NCBI GenBank assembly: GCA_035771175.1
Contig: CM069597.1
Coordinates: 46,017,212-46,081,211 of the forward strand
Reading direction: 5' to 3'
Source: Paratinospora sagittata
Taxonomy: Eukaryota > Streptophyta > Magnoliopsida > Ranunculales > Menispermaceae
Length of the DNA stretch: 64,000 nt
Part shown: piece by piece, positions 23,582-35,696 of the stretch
Numbering within the stretch: position 1 is the stretch's first letter
How the letters are laid out: every line of letters begins with the position of its first letter
Notes under the pieces: generated by a model
Database searches by the model: none
Seen by the model: only the letters and a program-made list of their open reading frames with translations
What the model was told of the DNA's origin: nothing
Made by a program: the position numbers and the translations under genes

Positions 23582-24939
23582 TGTAGATTCGTAGCGGAAG
23601 CAAGAACGAAAATACACAAAGATAACCAAAATAAATCTATTGATTTGAATTCTTCAAAAAAAATATCATATCATCTCTTAATGGCAAAAAATCTTATTTA
23701 TAACAAACTATCAAATAGAATCCTACACAGACACAACTTTCAACTACTTAACTATGTGGGTTTAAACCAACTAACGTGGGCCCACTAACAAAGACATAAA
23801 ACGAAAATAGAAAACATAATTAAAATAAAAGACATGCTAAACACGTTATGAGCTTGTCCCCGAGATGGAGTTCTTGTACGCATCATAAAAATCAGGATTA
23901 AGTCTCTGAAATGTCACCTCTGAAATCCAAGTACTCTTAGACAAAGACACCCACACCACTTGACTAAATAGCGAGTATATGTCCCATGGTGAGGAGAGAA
24001 CGAAGAAACATCTCGAATACCCTCAACACGATCAAAAGCATAAGCAAGCACTGAGCTAACATTGCTAGGTAGAGGTATATGAGGAATCACATCACCCACA
24101 AAAGGAGAAAGTCGTGCAACATTAAAAGACCGAGAAATGTGCTACTCATAAGGAATGTCAACCTCATATGCATTATCACCATGACAAGCAACAATAGAAA
24201 AAAGGCCATAACGCTGCATCTTCAACTTATGAGGAGATGATAGTTGTTCCTTTCGCAAATAGACCATTACCAAATCACCAACCTTCAAATGAACAGATTG
24301 TCGATGAGCATCGACATGAGCCTTATTAGAAGTGTATGACTTCTTAAGGCGACTACAAACATTCTTGTGGATAGACTTAATCTTGGAAGCAAACTCCTTT
24401 GCAGAAGCACACACTGGGAGAGTAGGTGGAGTATGGGCCAAGTGCACAACTGTAAGAGGTGAAGTACCAGTCACAATCATAAACGGTGATAAACCAGTAG
24501 ACCGATTGACAGAGTTGTTATAAGCGAACTCTGCTTGTGTGAAAACAAACTCCCAAGACTTAGGCTTCCCCTCAATCAAACATCGTAACAAATCTCCCAA
24601 GTTGCGATTGACGACTTCAGTCTGGCCATCTATTTGCGGGTGAAAAGCAGTAGAGAATTGCAACTGGCACTTCAAGAGCTTTCACAAAGTTTTCCAAAAG
24701 TAGCTAGTGAAGCGTACATCCCGATCAGAAGTAATACTACGAGAAATGTTATGTAAGCAAACAACTTCGCGAAAGTATAAATGAGCAACATGAGCGGCAT
24801 CAACAGTGCAAGTGCATGGAATGAAGTGAGCCATCTTGGAGAATCGATCGACCACCACAAGAATGGAGTCCATACCATGCGATGATCGTGAAAGTCCCAA
24901 TACAAAGTCCATAAAAACATCTAGCCTAGGTTTGTCAGG
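23582..24939 (-). mobile_element. 5'-truncated Ty3/gypsy chromovirus fragment inside the satellite
   Basis: A 1.36-kb block without repeat monomers. On the minus strand it carries the end of pol (integrase core and chromodomain) and then non-coding sequence ending CGAATCTACA at 23582, a plausible 3' LTR end (CA terminus). At the other side satellite monomers begin directly at 24940, in the middle of the integrase region. So gag, protease and reverse transcriptase are missing. Truncation may reflect rearrangement of the array. Confidence 0.85.
23834..24939 (-). pseudogene. Chromovirus integrase-chromodomain relic
   Basis: Minus strand, at least three frames. The first part (24939-24682) has the integrase core with [22 protein letters not shown] and [13 protein letters not shown] frameshift near 24680 leads to the part with STAFHPQIDGQTEVVNR, which carries the third catalytic acid. 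A TAG follows IPYE at about 24142. The chromodomain-like TRYLVKWCGC is read at about 23990-23940 and loses frame just after. This is the gypsy order in which chromoviruses add a chromodomain after integrase. Inactive. Confidence 0.85.
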
Positions 24940-26085
24940 AATAAGCACATGAAAGTCTCATTTAGGTTGAAAATTTTGAATTTGTTTATATAAGCATACG
25001 AAACTTGAATTTGAGGTGAAATTATGAATTTATTTATATTAATACACGAAAAACTTTATTTGGAACAAAAAATATGAGTTTGTGTATATGAGCATACAAA
25101 ATTCTATTTATGTGTAAAAATCATAAATTTACTTATATTGGCACATGAAAATTTAATTTTAAGTGAAAAATGACAATTTGTTTATATTAACCATTGTTGA
25201 TACAATATTTGCACAACACCAATATTTATAGACAAAACACAAATGGGAATGGAAATAAGAGGGACGAGAAGAAAGATTAACCAAACGAGGAGCTCGGATT
25301 GAGCTTCTGATTAAGTGTAAAATCATAAATTTGTTTATATTAGCACATAAAAATCTCATTTTGAGTGATATTTGTCAATTTGTTTATATTAATGCATAAA
25401 AGTCTCATTTTGAGTAAAAACTATCAATTTGCTTATATAGGCTTATGAAAGTTTCATTTAGTGTGAAAATTTTGAATTTGTTTATATAAGCACATGAAAC
25501 TGGAATTTGAGGTGAAAATACTGAATTTTTTTATATCAGTACGTAAAAGTCAAGTCTCATTTGGAACAAAAAGAATGAATTTGTGTATTTATAGCACACG
25601 AAATTCTAATTAAGTGTAAAAATTATAAATTTGTTTATATTAGCACATGACAATTTTATTTTGAGTGGAAATTGTCAATTTGTTTATATTAGCGCATGAA
25701 AGTCAAATATGGGGTAAAAGCTACGAATTTGCTTATATAAGCACATGAAAGTCCTATAATAGTGAGAATTTTGAATTTGTTTGCACAAGGACAAGAAACT
25801 TGTATTTTAGGTGAAAATTGTGAATTTTTATATAATATTATACGAAAGTCTCATTTGGAATAAAAATTATGATTTGGAATATAAAAGCACACGAAATTCT
25901 GATTAAGTGTAAAAATCATAAATTCATTTAAACTAGTACATTAAAATTTCATTTTGACAGAAGATTGTCAATGTGCTTCTATTAGCACGTAAAAGTCTAA
26001 TTTAGGATAAAAACTACGAATTGGCTTATATAAGTACATGAAAGTCTCATTTAAGGTAAAAAAATTTCAATTTGTTTGTATAATC
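24940..26085. repeat. Satellite-like array, block 2
   Basis: The same 49-bp monomers in the same order as block 1, about four units. It begins at ataagcacatgaaagtctca just after the gypsy fragment and fades after tttgtttgtataatcagac. It contains a 109-bp foreign insert (25195-25303). Confidence 0.93.
25195..25303. other. Unique insert within satellite block 2
   Basis: About 109 bp not made of monomers (starts tgttgatacaatatttgcac, ends cggattgagctt). Monomer sequence is cut on both sides. It could be a piece of a retrotransposon LTR, but I find no second copy in the window. Confidence 0.6.
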
Positions 26086-26462
26086 AGACGGGATAATGTA
26101 GTAATTTTTGAAGTAACTTGAGTTTTTTTTTTTTTTTTGCTAGAAAAAGTGAAGACTTCACTACAAGATTATTATGAAGCTTGACTAAGAAATAAGGTTT
26201 TATTTATTTATTTATTATTATTTCAAAATCGAAGGGCTGCTCTTGAAGCATATCTGGGGGAGCAACCGAGCAGAGTGAAAAAATTAGATTCATTTATTCA
26301 ATTTGATGTAATTGAAAAAAAAAAAAAAAAAACAAATGTTTGTTTTGAAGAGTTGAGTGCTATTACTCATTCATTTTTTCTTTAATATGAAATTCTTTTA
26401 TCCAAGTAAATGTAATAATACATACTAATAACAATGATGATAATGATATAGTCTTAAAAGAA

Positions 26463-26670
26463 TCCTGGACCAACTTGGCGTTGGTCAAGTGATTCTCTCA
26501 CTCCGCCTCCAACAGGACGGTCCTAAAATCGAATTTCAAGTTAAGAGGATTTACGAAAATTTTTCTTAAGGATTACTGCTCATCCACAAATTTAATCTCG
26601 TGATGCGCTTTGGCTGGCTCGAGAATACTATGTGCTCTAAAGTCCCAAAAAAAAAAAAAAAAAAAAAAAA
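26463..26670 (+). mobile_element. SINE (tRNA-derived), poly-A tailed
   Basis: Box A-like gcgttggtcaagtgattct and box B-like aaaatcgaatttcaag near the start, a 200-bp body, and a 24-base A tail. Short direct repeats aatcct flank it (before ggacc and after the A tail). Pol III boxes plus tail plus target duplication fit a SINE. Confidence 0.65.
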
Positions 26671-27332
26671 ATCCTTAGATTAATTGTTCTCTATGCGGAA
26701 ATACCTAGAAACCCACCCTAATTTGTCAACTTCATTTTCAGGCTTCCCTTGTGTTTGAGACAGACAGGCTCATATTATATTATTATTTCACAATTTGTCA
26801 ACTTGGAGTGGCACCACCCGTTCGCATCAAATCTAATCCAAAAAATATGAATCTTAATTTAGTTAATTTTCTTTTAAATAAAAGTATGACAATTATGATG
26901 AATAATTTTATATGTAATTATTGTATATTAAGTAAACGGCATTATATATATTTGGTCTAAATAATTAATTAGGAAAATTAATTATTTACTTTTACATCAT
27001 ATATACCAGCCAATATCGTTTCCAAATGAAATAATTATTTTCAAACTTAAACTAAAAATAGAATGTTTATTAGTCAACATCCATACATAATTTTCAAGGC
27101 ATTGCTTCAAGACGTTGAGAAAAGTTAAAATTGAAAAGGTTGGCAGGAGATAAGATAAAGAAGAAGAATCTTAAAACCAGCAAGCAAGAGAGCAAAACAA
27201 CAAATAGGCAATAATATATAGGTGCTATATTTTCATGCTACATTTACCTGATATTTATTCATATATAGTAAATGTAGATTATCTTGAGAAGGCCTGACCT
27301 GTGATTTTGTGATCTACAAGAGAAGTAGGATA
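26671..27332. promoter_or_regulatory. Upstream region of the DC1 gene
   Basis: AT-rich with no coding signal. A TATA candidate (aataatatatagg) lies near 27210, about 120 bp before the ATG at 27333. Confidence 0.4.
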
Positions 27333-28106
27333 ATGGGTGAGCTTGATCTTGATCCAGTAATTCACCATTTCAGCCATGACCACCCATTAGAGCTCTCAAA
27401 CCTGCAACACCAAACACCAATCTCAGCTTCATGTTCAGGATGCAAATCAAGAGCTTTAGGACTAATGTACAGTTGCAAAACCTGCAACTACTTCCTTCAC
27501 ATACCTTGCTCTAAGATGCCTCAAAAAATTACTCACCCTTTTCACCGTGACCACCCGCTTACCCTCTTTGCCTCACCGGTCTATCCCGAAGGCCTATTTA
27601 GATGCGATGCTTGTGGGAAACAAGGCAACGGTTTCTGCTTCCACTGCCCGGTGTGTCAACTCGATATACATATCCTTTGTGCAGCCATGCCCCTATCGAT
27701 TGCCCATATGACTCACCACCACGCTCTGACACTTTCGTTTCGTGCTCCATATAAGAAGAATGCTTTTAGCTGCGATATTTGCAAAGAATTAGGCTCAAAC
27801 CAGTGGCTCTACCGATGCGATTCGTGTTGCTTCGATGCTCATTTGACTTGCATATCGGAGAATTTGCAGAGAAATTGCGTGTCTGGAAATTCCCAAATGC
27901 CTCTTAACAAAAGGAGTCAGAAATATCATGCACAGAACAGCTTGGGGAATGGTGTGGCCGGGCATGTTGTGCAAGGAGTAGTGGATGGTTTAGCTAATCA
28001 GGCAGGGCAGGTTTTGGTGCAGGCGGTACTGGGAGGTTCTACTTCCTTATCTGGTGATTCTGGTCTTGATATAGCCTCTAATGTCAATACTATGTTAAAC
28101 AACTAG
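27333..28106 (+). CDS. DC1 (divergent C1) zinc-binding domain protein
   Basis: 257 residues, single exon. I chose ATG 27333 (MGELDLDPVIHHFSHDHPLE); the frame upstream has no ATG. Three DC1 modules are at about residues 11-59, 68-116 and 126-173. Each is a His followed by the Cys pairs CxxC ... CxxC ... H ... C, for example HDHPLEL, CSGC, CKTC, HIPC in the first. They bind two zinc ions each. A C-terminal region of about 80 residues is Gly, Val and Gln rich (GNGVAGHVVQGVVDGLANQ) and may be helical or membrane-seeking. DC1 proteins are a large plant family often linked to stress and hormone responses; the ligand is mostly unknown. The gene is complete. Confidence 0.92.
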   Translation: MGELDLDPVIHHFSHDHPLELSNLQHQTPISASCSGCKSRALGLMYSCKTCNYFLHIPCSKMPQKITHPFHRDHPLTLFASPVYPEGLFRCDACGKQGNGFCFHCPVCQLDIHILCAAMPLSIAHMTHHHALTLSFRAPYKKNAFSCDICKELGSNQWLYRCDSCCFDAHLTCISENLQRNCVSGNSQMPLNKRSQKYHAQNSLGNGVAGHVVQGVVDGLANQAGQVLVQAVLGGSTSLSGDSGLDIASNVNTMLNN

Positions 28107-28499
28107 CCTTCACGGCATTTCAATTTAGTACTGTGTTTCTTCTTTTGTATGCAAAGAGTAACAAGTAAATAAATTCATGAAACTTGCATATTAACATTGA
28201 GTAAAAACAAGTATCTCACAGATTAATTCCAGGGTCAAACTCACATATCTCAACAGAAAATGGCAATAAAACATGAATAACTCAGCTCTCTATACTTGAA
28301 ACGGATACACCGGATTTTGATCCTTCCAAAATGCTTTCCAAATTCCACATTTCCAAGATCGGCGTTCTTGGGGAGGGATCGAACTTCCATTTACAAATAG
28401 AAGCTTCTCCTGAAAATTTTTGTTTCTAATTCTGGGTTCCCTCGAATTTCTTGTGATGGAAAGAATTGAGTATCAAAATATAAGGCTTTTATTCAAGTG
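28107..28499. other. Convergent 3' flanks of the DC1 and STR9-like genes
   Basis: 3'-UTR-like sequence with no open frame of note. The A/T-rich stretch at 28160-28210 could hold the polyadenylation signal of the DC1 gene. Confidence 0.4.
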
Positions 28500-31483
28500 C
28501 TAACTAGCAGGAGTCATTTGAAGTAGCTTCTCAGCTTGGTCTGGGAAGAAGGTTATGAAGAGATAAGCACCTGCAAAATTAAATTGAGCAAGAGGCCATA
28601 TGAAAGATGATATATCATATGATTCGTGATGGCGAGAAGATTTTGTAGCGACTTACAGATAAGAACCGTTCCCAGTACAGCTGAAATCTTTCCTTGAATA
28701 GTCACCAGACCAGCCTTACCTGCATCTTGTAGCTCGGCAGAACCAACAGATTCAAATGTTCCTGTCAACAAAAAAAAAAGATTCTCTTACTTACAATTAG
28801 AAAATATTTTGCTCATAGTAATCTTATATTTGTGAACAACTAGTACTAAAAGAAACATTTATAGGATTCCTACCTGGCTTTACTTTCTGAAGTCCTGATG
28901 TTATGCAGGAAATATTTTGGAACCCTGCTTGCTCTAGCTGATTAGCAGCTGCTGCAGACCTTAAATAAAAATAAATAAAATAAAAAAATAAGTAAAAGAA
29001 GAAAAATAAGCAATTTTGTCATGTAATAAAACCACTCAGGAGGATGGCCATTGCTTTGTCAGAAATTCAGCTTCTTTAGCAAAACTAACTGATTCATGGA
29101 GTTCTACTGCAGATAACATGAATGCCTAGGAACAGAGTGGCAGTGTTCAACAAGTCATGACATGAAGCATTTGTATAGGTACTGTTCTCAGCGAAAACAT
29201 TCAATGGATAAGGTTCGCTGACAAAGCTTATTGAACATGCTTATTGGATTTTTTATTGTAGTTGGGAAAAGGCGTTGTTGAGTTTACTATCATCACCGTC
29301 ATTTATGCCTAATACCAAATACTAGTTTCAGTGATGCAAAACGTATTTCACCCCTTAAGTAACATTCTTGAAATAGGTCTTAGTATAAATTTCAGAATAA
29401 CTGAAAGCATAAACTAATATTCCACCATCCGGGCCATCAACCTCGCTAATTTGTTAACTACCTAAGCTTTATCTGCAGAGGGAAGATGGTTAAGACCCAA
29501 GTTTGCTGACCATATCAGTCAAATTTTGATGGGCTCTGCCCCAATTTAGTCCCATTTATATAGTGGCCACCTCTTGCAGGTAGGAAGCAAGTAGTGTAAA
29601 CTTAACCCAACTTGTAAAACAACATGAATTCAAATACAAACATTAGAGGCAGAAGTGTGTTAATGAACCAATGATGCTTCACGTCAATACACAAACCAAG
29701 CTTTCCATGGATCATTTTTACCAATTTCAAGGGTACAAATTCATTTTCACAATCCAAATGCACAATTCACCACCAAAGAATGATAGACGATGGGAGAGAG
29801 ATACTTGAAGCATCATTCTTATCATAAATTGGTCACGCTCAAATGGTTATAATAATTAAGTTATAACTATAGCTTGTGGGTCTCATGTGGGAAAGTCCCC
29901 ACGTGAGATCAAAACTACTAACACAACTCAGGTACATGCATTCACTTCTTCCACTCCGTTTTATAAAAGGCTAAGTTGGCGACATTCATGCTTGTCATTA
30001 GATGAAAAACAAACAATTTCATCCAAGCTTTCAGTAACTCACCTCAACCCTTCTTGACATACAAGTAATAATTTACTATCCGGAGAGAACTGGCTTTTAA
30101 CAGATTGCACAAAATCTGGATTTAGTTTGGTGAATGGCAAACCAAAGAATAGACCTGAAAAGTTGTTGTGTACTGTTCGCTTTATGATTGTACCTGCAAC
30201 ATTTAGTAATTAACATAAATCAAACCAATATGGCATTTCAAATTCATAATTCCGCCTGTGTTAAGTATATTTACATATCTTTAAACATAGTCGGTCCCAA
30301 ACCCGGATAAAAGAGTAGGATTGTGTTAAGTAGCTGACAACCAACGTAAAACTTTGTCGGATCAATCGGGGTAGGCAACTAATGATAGAGGTAAAACATG
30401 ACATAAAGTAACAAGAACAGAAATAATTAAGAAAGATATAACTACTTGTAATTTAAATATTGACTTAGCCCTTGATAGAGCAGAGCGGAGGAAACTGATT
30501 TATGTAGCCAACCTCATGTAGTTGTAAAAAGGCTTAGTTGAGTTGAACATGTAAGATTCATATCAAACACTATGAAAATGGGAATTTCAACTTAAAATGA
30601 AATTAAAAGAGGCTTACCCGGATCATTGTCAGTATTCTCAATGAAGAGAGGAACATGATAACATGACTTTATATGTGCTCGATTGAATTGAGATTTGTCT
30701 CGAACATCCAAAACTGCATAGCCTTCTTCACCAATAAGTTTCTTGGCCTCTTCAGCACTCACATAATTCACCTCTGCCCTAATTCCCACCGCTCTGGCTA
30801 CAATTCTTCGAAGCGGTTTGCAGTGCATCTTCCCTCCATGATTGGTCTTAAATACCAACCAAGATATCCTGAATTGAAGCTCCCATTCACAAAAAATAAA
30901 AAATAAAAAAATTGACTTCATTACATCGCCCAAGCTTCCATTCATCACCTACTTAAATAACTACTAAATTTCCCATCCCAGCTATATCATTAACAAGTTG
31001 AAATTGGTGTTTAGAATGCTACTTACATGCCCAACAAAATAAAATCTTCCCTCCATGTAGAAAAAGAAAAGAAGTTTTCTTTCTGGGCACCCATTATGCA
31101 AGCTTATTATATATTCACATAGATGGAGGAGAAATCTCTGTTGAAAGGAACCCTAGTACATTTACGCCACTTATCTTACATGATTGAACTAAACCCATTA
31201 AAAAAATGGGCAAAGTATCAGAACTTTGTATAAGATATTTAGAGCTAAATAACACTGAAAACTAGTATCACAGTTACAAAATTCTTTCAAGAAACCCATC
31301 AAAAAAAAAAATGAAAAAATCAGTTGATTTTGCAAGAAATTCATGGAATTCAGGACGACCCAGAACTAAAAATGTGAGGAAATATTAGTGAATTGAGTAA
31401 ATTTGGTTGAAGAAAGTGTGAGGTTGAGAAGAAGAAGAGTACCTTGGAGAAGGAAGAGTGGCACAGCATCCCAACCCTGCCAT
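28500..31483 (-). CDS. STR9: Rhodanese-like domain protein, chloroplast (STR9 type)
   Basis: Six exons: 31443-31483, 30618-30868, 30043-30193, 28874-28959, 28657-28761 and 28500-28570. All are GT-AG with consistent phases and give 234 residues. The N-terminus is a short plastid-type presequence (MAGLGCCATLPSPR). The rhodanese fold starts at NYVSAEEAKKLI, with VLDVRDKSQFNRAHI, and the active-site loop is CQEGLRSA with Cys at about 143. A C-terminal hydrophobic helix (ISAVLGTVLICAYLFITFF) is the membrane anchor. Length, exon phases and wording match Arabidopsis STR9 as I recall it. Rhodaneses transfer sulfane sulfur; the physiological substrate of STR9 is not settled, and the protein is reported in thylakoids. 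The next recognised minus-strand partner, OEP16-3, is its neighbour in Arabidopsis too, from memory. Confidence 0.92.
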
Positions 31484-33024
31484 TGCTGTTTTTGGTATAG
31501 AATGAATTTCACTCCACTCTGCTCTATATTCCTCTTGTGATTTCCTTCTTTTTTTCTTGCTTGCTTGGAATGGCTGCTAATGATTGGCCCAGAAATTAGA
31601 ACAGTCAATTATATATTGCCACGTGTCCATAAAATATTTTCAATGGATACGTCTCTTGGAGTAGGATCCGTATGTTTAGAAATTACTAGACCTCCTCATC
31701 AAAATAAAAAATAAAAATAAAACCAGATTTATTATAAATTTTTTTAAAAAATCTTAAATCTTTTGAAAAGGAGTAGAATGTTCTTTTCAAAAAATTAAAA
31801 AATTTAAAAAAAATTTTAAAAAAAAGAAGTAGAATGTTGACAAACTAAAAGAGAATATAGTTAAAAGTTAATAAATCTAAGTATTTAGAATAAAATGTTG
31901 GCACCAACATATCAAAACAATTTTTAATATTTAACAAAATGTTAAAAACAAAATTGAAAATAAACGTATTAAGATAAAAATAAAATAAAATAATCTAAGT
32001 TAGCAATAAAAATAAGAAAAAAAAATAAATTAAAATACCTTGAACACATTAAATAAACAGGGTAAATAAAGAAAAAAAAATGAGCAATTAACAATCAAGA
32101 GTTAATTTTATATATAAATGAAAATGAAGATTAATAAACCAGGTTCGTGGTGCAGTTGGTTCGGCAGCTATTCTCCTTAAGCAAGGTCGCAAGGATCAAA
32201 CCCTCTTGTGTATAAAATTTCGTCCCGTTGGTAAAGTAACACTATCTTTACTCTTTCTTTTTTTTTATTTTTTATTCATAAAAGTTTAGATGAGAAGAAA
32301 CTACTCCAGTTCAGGGCCATGGCATGTCGCAGGCCTCAAAAAGGACTGACAGTAGTTCTTACAGATTTCTCATCAATAAAGGACACATTTCAATTTTAAG
32401 GATAAGGATGACTGACACAGAATTTGAACCTCACCTGAGACAAAAAGTTAAATTTCTGAAGTAACTGTGGCAATTTTTGCTGGCAACATTACCTTTACTT
32501 GGAACAAAGTTATTGTGTCTTGACTACGTATGAGGATGCTCACAAGCCCAAAGGACATCAATTAGACTACACCAAAAAAAAAAAAATAACAAAAAAAAAA
32601 GAAATTAATATGAGTATCTCTCATATTTAAAAAAAATAAATTAAGTAGCCAACAAATAATAATGAATGCTAATAAATTAACTTGGGTGTTAGACCATTTG
32701 CACTAGAAGCAACCCTACAAATCCAAAATAGGTGGTCAAAATAGTGGGCTTCTAATGGCGGCTGTAAAATCACAGACTTCACCAACTTCAAAACGACGAA
32801 AAAGTGCTCTCTCCCGATCAAACCCCTCTCACCATCCAAAAGCCACTTTACTTCCTCAAAACGCCCTCCCAAAACACCACGAGCCCCCCATTTACCTCCT
32901 CACCCCTACCAAAACACCACAAGCCCCCATTAAAAAACTATCTCCACAACCTCTTTTTACAGTATTCGTCTGCTCTCTCATATTATACTTCACAAACAAA
33001 GCAGCACAGAAATCCAAAACCAAA
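31484..33024. promoter_or_regulatory. Divergent intergenic region between STR9-like and UPM1
   Basis: Very AT-rich, with long A and T runs at 31700-32100. It holds a SINE-like element at 32145-32275. From 32755 a 90-codon stop-free stretch runs in frame into UPM1 and is described there. No other gene is seen. Confidence 0.45.
32145..32275 (+). mobile_element. SINE-like element
   Basis: Starts gttcgtggtgcagttggttc (box A-like), with box B-like aggatcaaaccctc about 45 bases later, and ends in a T-rich tail. A tRNA-like head with T-rich tail suggests a SINE. No clear target duplication. Confidence 0.45.
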
Positions 33025-34715
33025 ATGACCCTTTTTGCCAAATTTTCTTCTCTTTCTAATCCTTGTTCTTACCCTTCATTCTGCCATGGAAATCTCCCTA
33101 AACAACCCATCATCCAAAACCTTCTAAACCCTTCTTCTTCTCCTTTCACAGAAAAACACTCAATTGAGAGATACAAAAGGGACAGCTGGTTATACCCAGA
33201 CCACCCAGTTCTTCAAACTTCCTGTTCTCTAGTACCTTATGACTCAAATTCCATTAGAGATAATGACATAGCTCTGCAACTTCCAGAATTGAAGAAATTA
33301 CTTCAGGTTTTGAGGGAGAAGAGGGTAAAGGAGAAAAGTGAAAATGGGCAGAAGAGATTTGGGCCTGGGAATGTGTTTTTGGTTGGAACAGGGCCTGGAG
33401 ATCCTGAGTTAGTAACTTTGAAAGCTTTGAGAGCAATTGAAAGTGCTGATCTTCTGTTGTATGATCGTTTGGTTTCTAATGATGTTTTGAATTTGGTGGG
33501 CCCAGATGCCAGGCTTCTTTATGTTGGCAAGACTGCTGGGTACCATAGCAGAACTCAGGTTTGTGTTCCTAAATTTTTTTTTCCTTATTTTGTGTTTTTT
33601 TTTTTCTTGATTTGTTGATTTGGGTTTCTGCAATTTAAGTAAATGGGTCTCAGAATTTGATGCATTTTCTATCAGAAGAATTGTAAAATTTGATTTCTCA
33701 TTTTTGGTCTCAAATGAAAAAAAAAAAAAAAAAACTGAAATTTTCATTTTTCTGAGTAGGAGGAGATTCATGAATTGCTTCTGAGTTTTGCTGAAGCTGG
33801 TGCCACTGTTGTTAGACTTAAAGGAGGAGATCCACTGGTAAGTTCTTTAATGCAGTATCATGTAGAATTCTGTGCAGAAGTGTTATAATAGATTTCGGTT
33901 TGGAACGGTGTGTGTTGAGATTTCTTGCAAGTTCCTTTCTGAATTGCTGTTGATTTTTATAGGTATTTGGGAGGGGTGGAGAAGAGATGGATTTCCTGCA
34001 ACAACAAGGGATTCAAGTTAAAGTTATTCCTGGTATGATACATAGAAATTGTAGAATCAAGCACTGTCTGAAACACAAAAACTGAGTAATGTGACAATGT
34101 GATATAATATTTTTCATGATTCTATACAGGTATTACAGCTGCTTCAGGAATAGCAGCAGAGCTAGGAATCCCATTGACACATCGTGGCATAGCTAACAGT
34201 GTTAGATTTCTTACGGGGCATTCGAGAAAAGGAGGAACAGACCCTTTATTTGTAGCGGAGAACGCTGCCGATCCAGATTCAACATTGGTTGTTTACATGG
34301 GCTTGTCAACACTGCCATCTCTTTCTCAGAAATTAATGCAACATGGTCTTCCTCCTGATACTCCAGCTGCAGCTGTGGAGCGAGGAACCACGCTGCAGCA
34401 ACGAATGGTAAGTTAGTAGTTGCAGAATCAATGCTACATTGTTACATGGATGCTTGGATTATATCAACTTCTAATTTATGTCATTAGAAGGACGCATTTT
34501 TTTTTCTCTTCTCATCTGCCAAAATTTGTAGCTGAAAAGTTGTTCTATTGATGCAGGTATTTGCAGAATTAAAGGATCTAGTTCATGAAGTTACTTCATC
34601 AGAGCTTGTATCACCAACCCTAATTATAATTGGGAAGGTTGTGGCACTTTCACCATTCTGGCCACTTTCTTCCAAAGAAGTACCATACGCCGTAGCTGAA
34701 TCCATTGTTCAATAA
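33025..34715 (+). CDS. UPM1: Uroporphyrinogen-III C-methyltransferase, plastid
   Basis: Five exons: 33025-33558, 33760-33837, 33963-34032, 34130-34407 and 34557-34715, spliced in frame to 372 residues. The enzyme adds two S-adenosylmethionine methyl groups to uroporphyrinogen III to make precorrin-2, the first step of siroheme synthesis for nitrite and sulfite reductases. Family marks: [91 protein letters not shown] and VERGTT. The first 80 or so residues are a Ser-rich transit peptide with [16 protein letters not shown] chose ATG 33025 by comparison with the remembered Arabidopsis start. An in-frame ATG at 32755 would add 90 residues of low-complexity sequence. The gene is complete. Confidence 0.94.
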
Positions 34716-35696
34716 GTGTCAGAATCAAAAGAAATGTTTGATACATTCAAGATAATTGCGTATTTATAACAACCCGTCTCAGTGCATCCTATTTCTCCTG
34801 TTGCTAGAAAGCAAATTGCTTTTCTGAGAAGCAAAAAGGAAAATGTTTCAAAATTTTATGCGGGTTTTGCTATTATATTTTGGTGGGCAGCTACAATTGT
34901 AACTCAACTCTGTTCTTCTTTGGGTGATTGCTGTTTAGGAGTCTGGCAACATGCTTGAATTGGGATCCTGTAGCCAATGTCATGAAGATACTGTATTTTG
35001 GTAGGACACAAGAGGGATTAAATTCTTCAAAGTAGACATTTCTTGGATTCATTGCAACAACAATTGCATAGAAGCTCCTCCAAATTCTACCCTTCAGTTC
35101 ACCTGCAGCTTGAGAGAAGATTTCCAAGCTAATTATCTCCAAAAAATAGAGAGGATCTTTCTAACTACAAAGATCCTTTTATTGTGTTCTTTCTGTTGTA
35201 TAAGATCTATAGATCAAAAATTTTGTATGAATTCAATTTCTTGAATTCCTGATTTTTCTGTGCATCAATTGAATCATTTTATGAAGTTCCAATTTGCTTC
35301 TTACACTTCTTGCATTATCACACCAAGGAAATGTTTAACATAATGGAAGTACTTTTCAGAGGCAAAGCATAATAGCACATATTTGACATGTAGAGGTGAA
35401 GCTGCTGAAATCTGTACATCTTCATCTTTTCCTTCTTACAAATTATCAGGCTGCGAAATAGGGTCTTCAGTGTTGAGTATATTTGCATATCTTTAAATAC
35501 AACTGGTCTCAAGTCCAAATGGCTCACAGCCAACGTAAAACTTTATTAGATCAACTGTGATATGAATCTACTAATCTACTTCAGTTAAAAACCAGCTTCA
35601 CTTTTCAAGATGATTTGCATTTTGAGACCCAGATAAGGGCTGGAAGCCAATCAGCAATCAAATTCAACCAAATATTAAACTAACACCTCCATAAAT
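34716..35696. other. Convergent region between UPM1 and the PPR gene
   Basis: 3'-UTR-like. On the minus strand 34891-35142 is an 83-codon ATG frame with protein-like composition, but I recognise no domain. It may be chance or a decayed exon. The remainder shows nothing. Confidence 0.35.

Noticed and set aside
19792..26085. CRISPR-like array
   Set aside because: Repeat units are contiguous, without unique spacers of constant length, and the genome is eukaryotic.
30870..30948. Extension of the rhodanese exon 2 frame to an upstream ATG (MMNGSLGDVM)
   Set aside because: It reads through the intron; a good AG acceptor at 30869-30870 joins exon 2 to the short presequence exon at 31443-31483.
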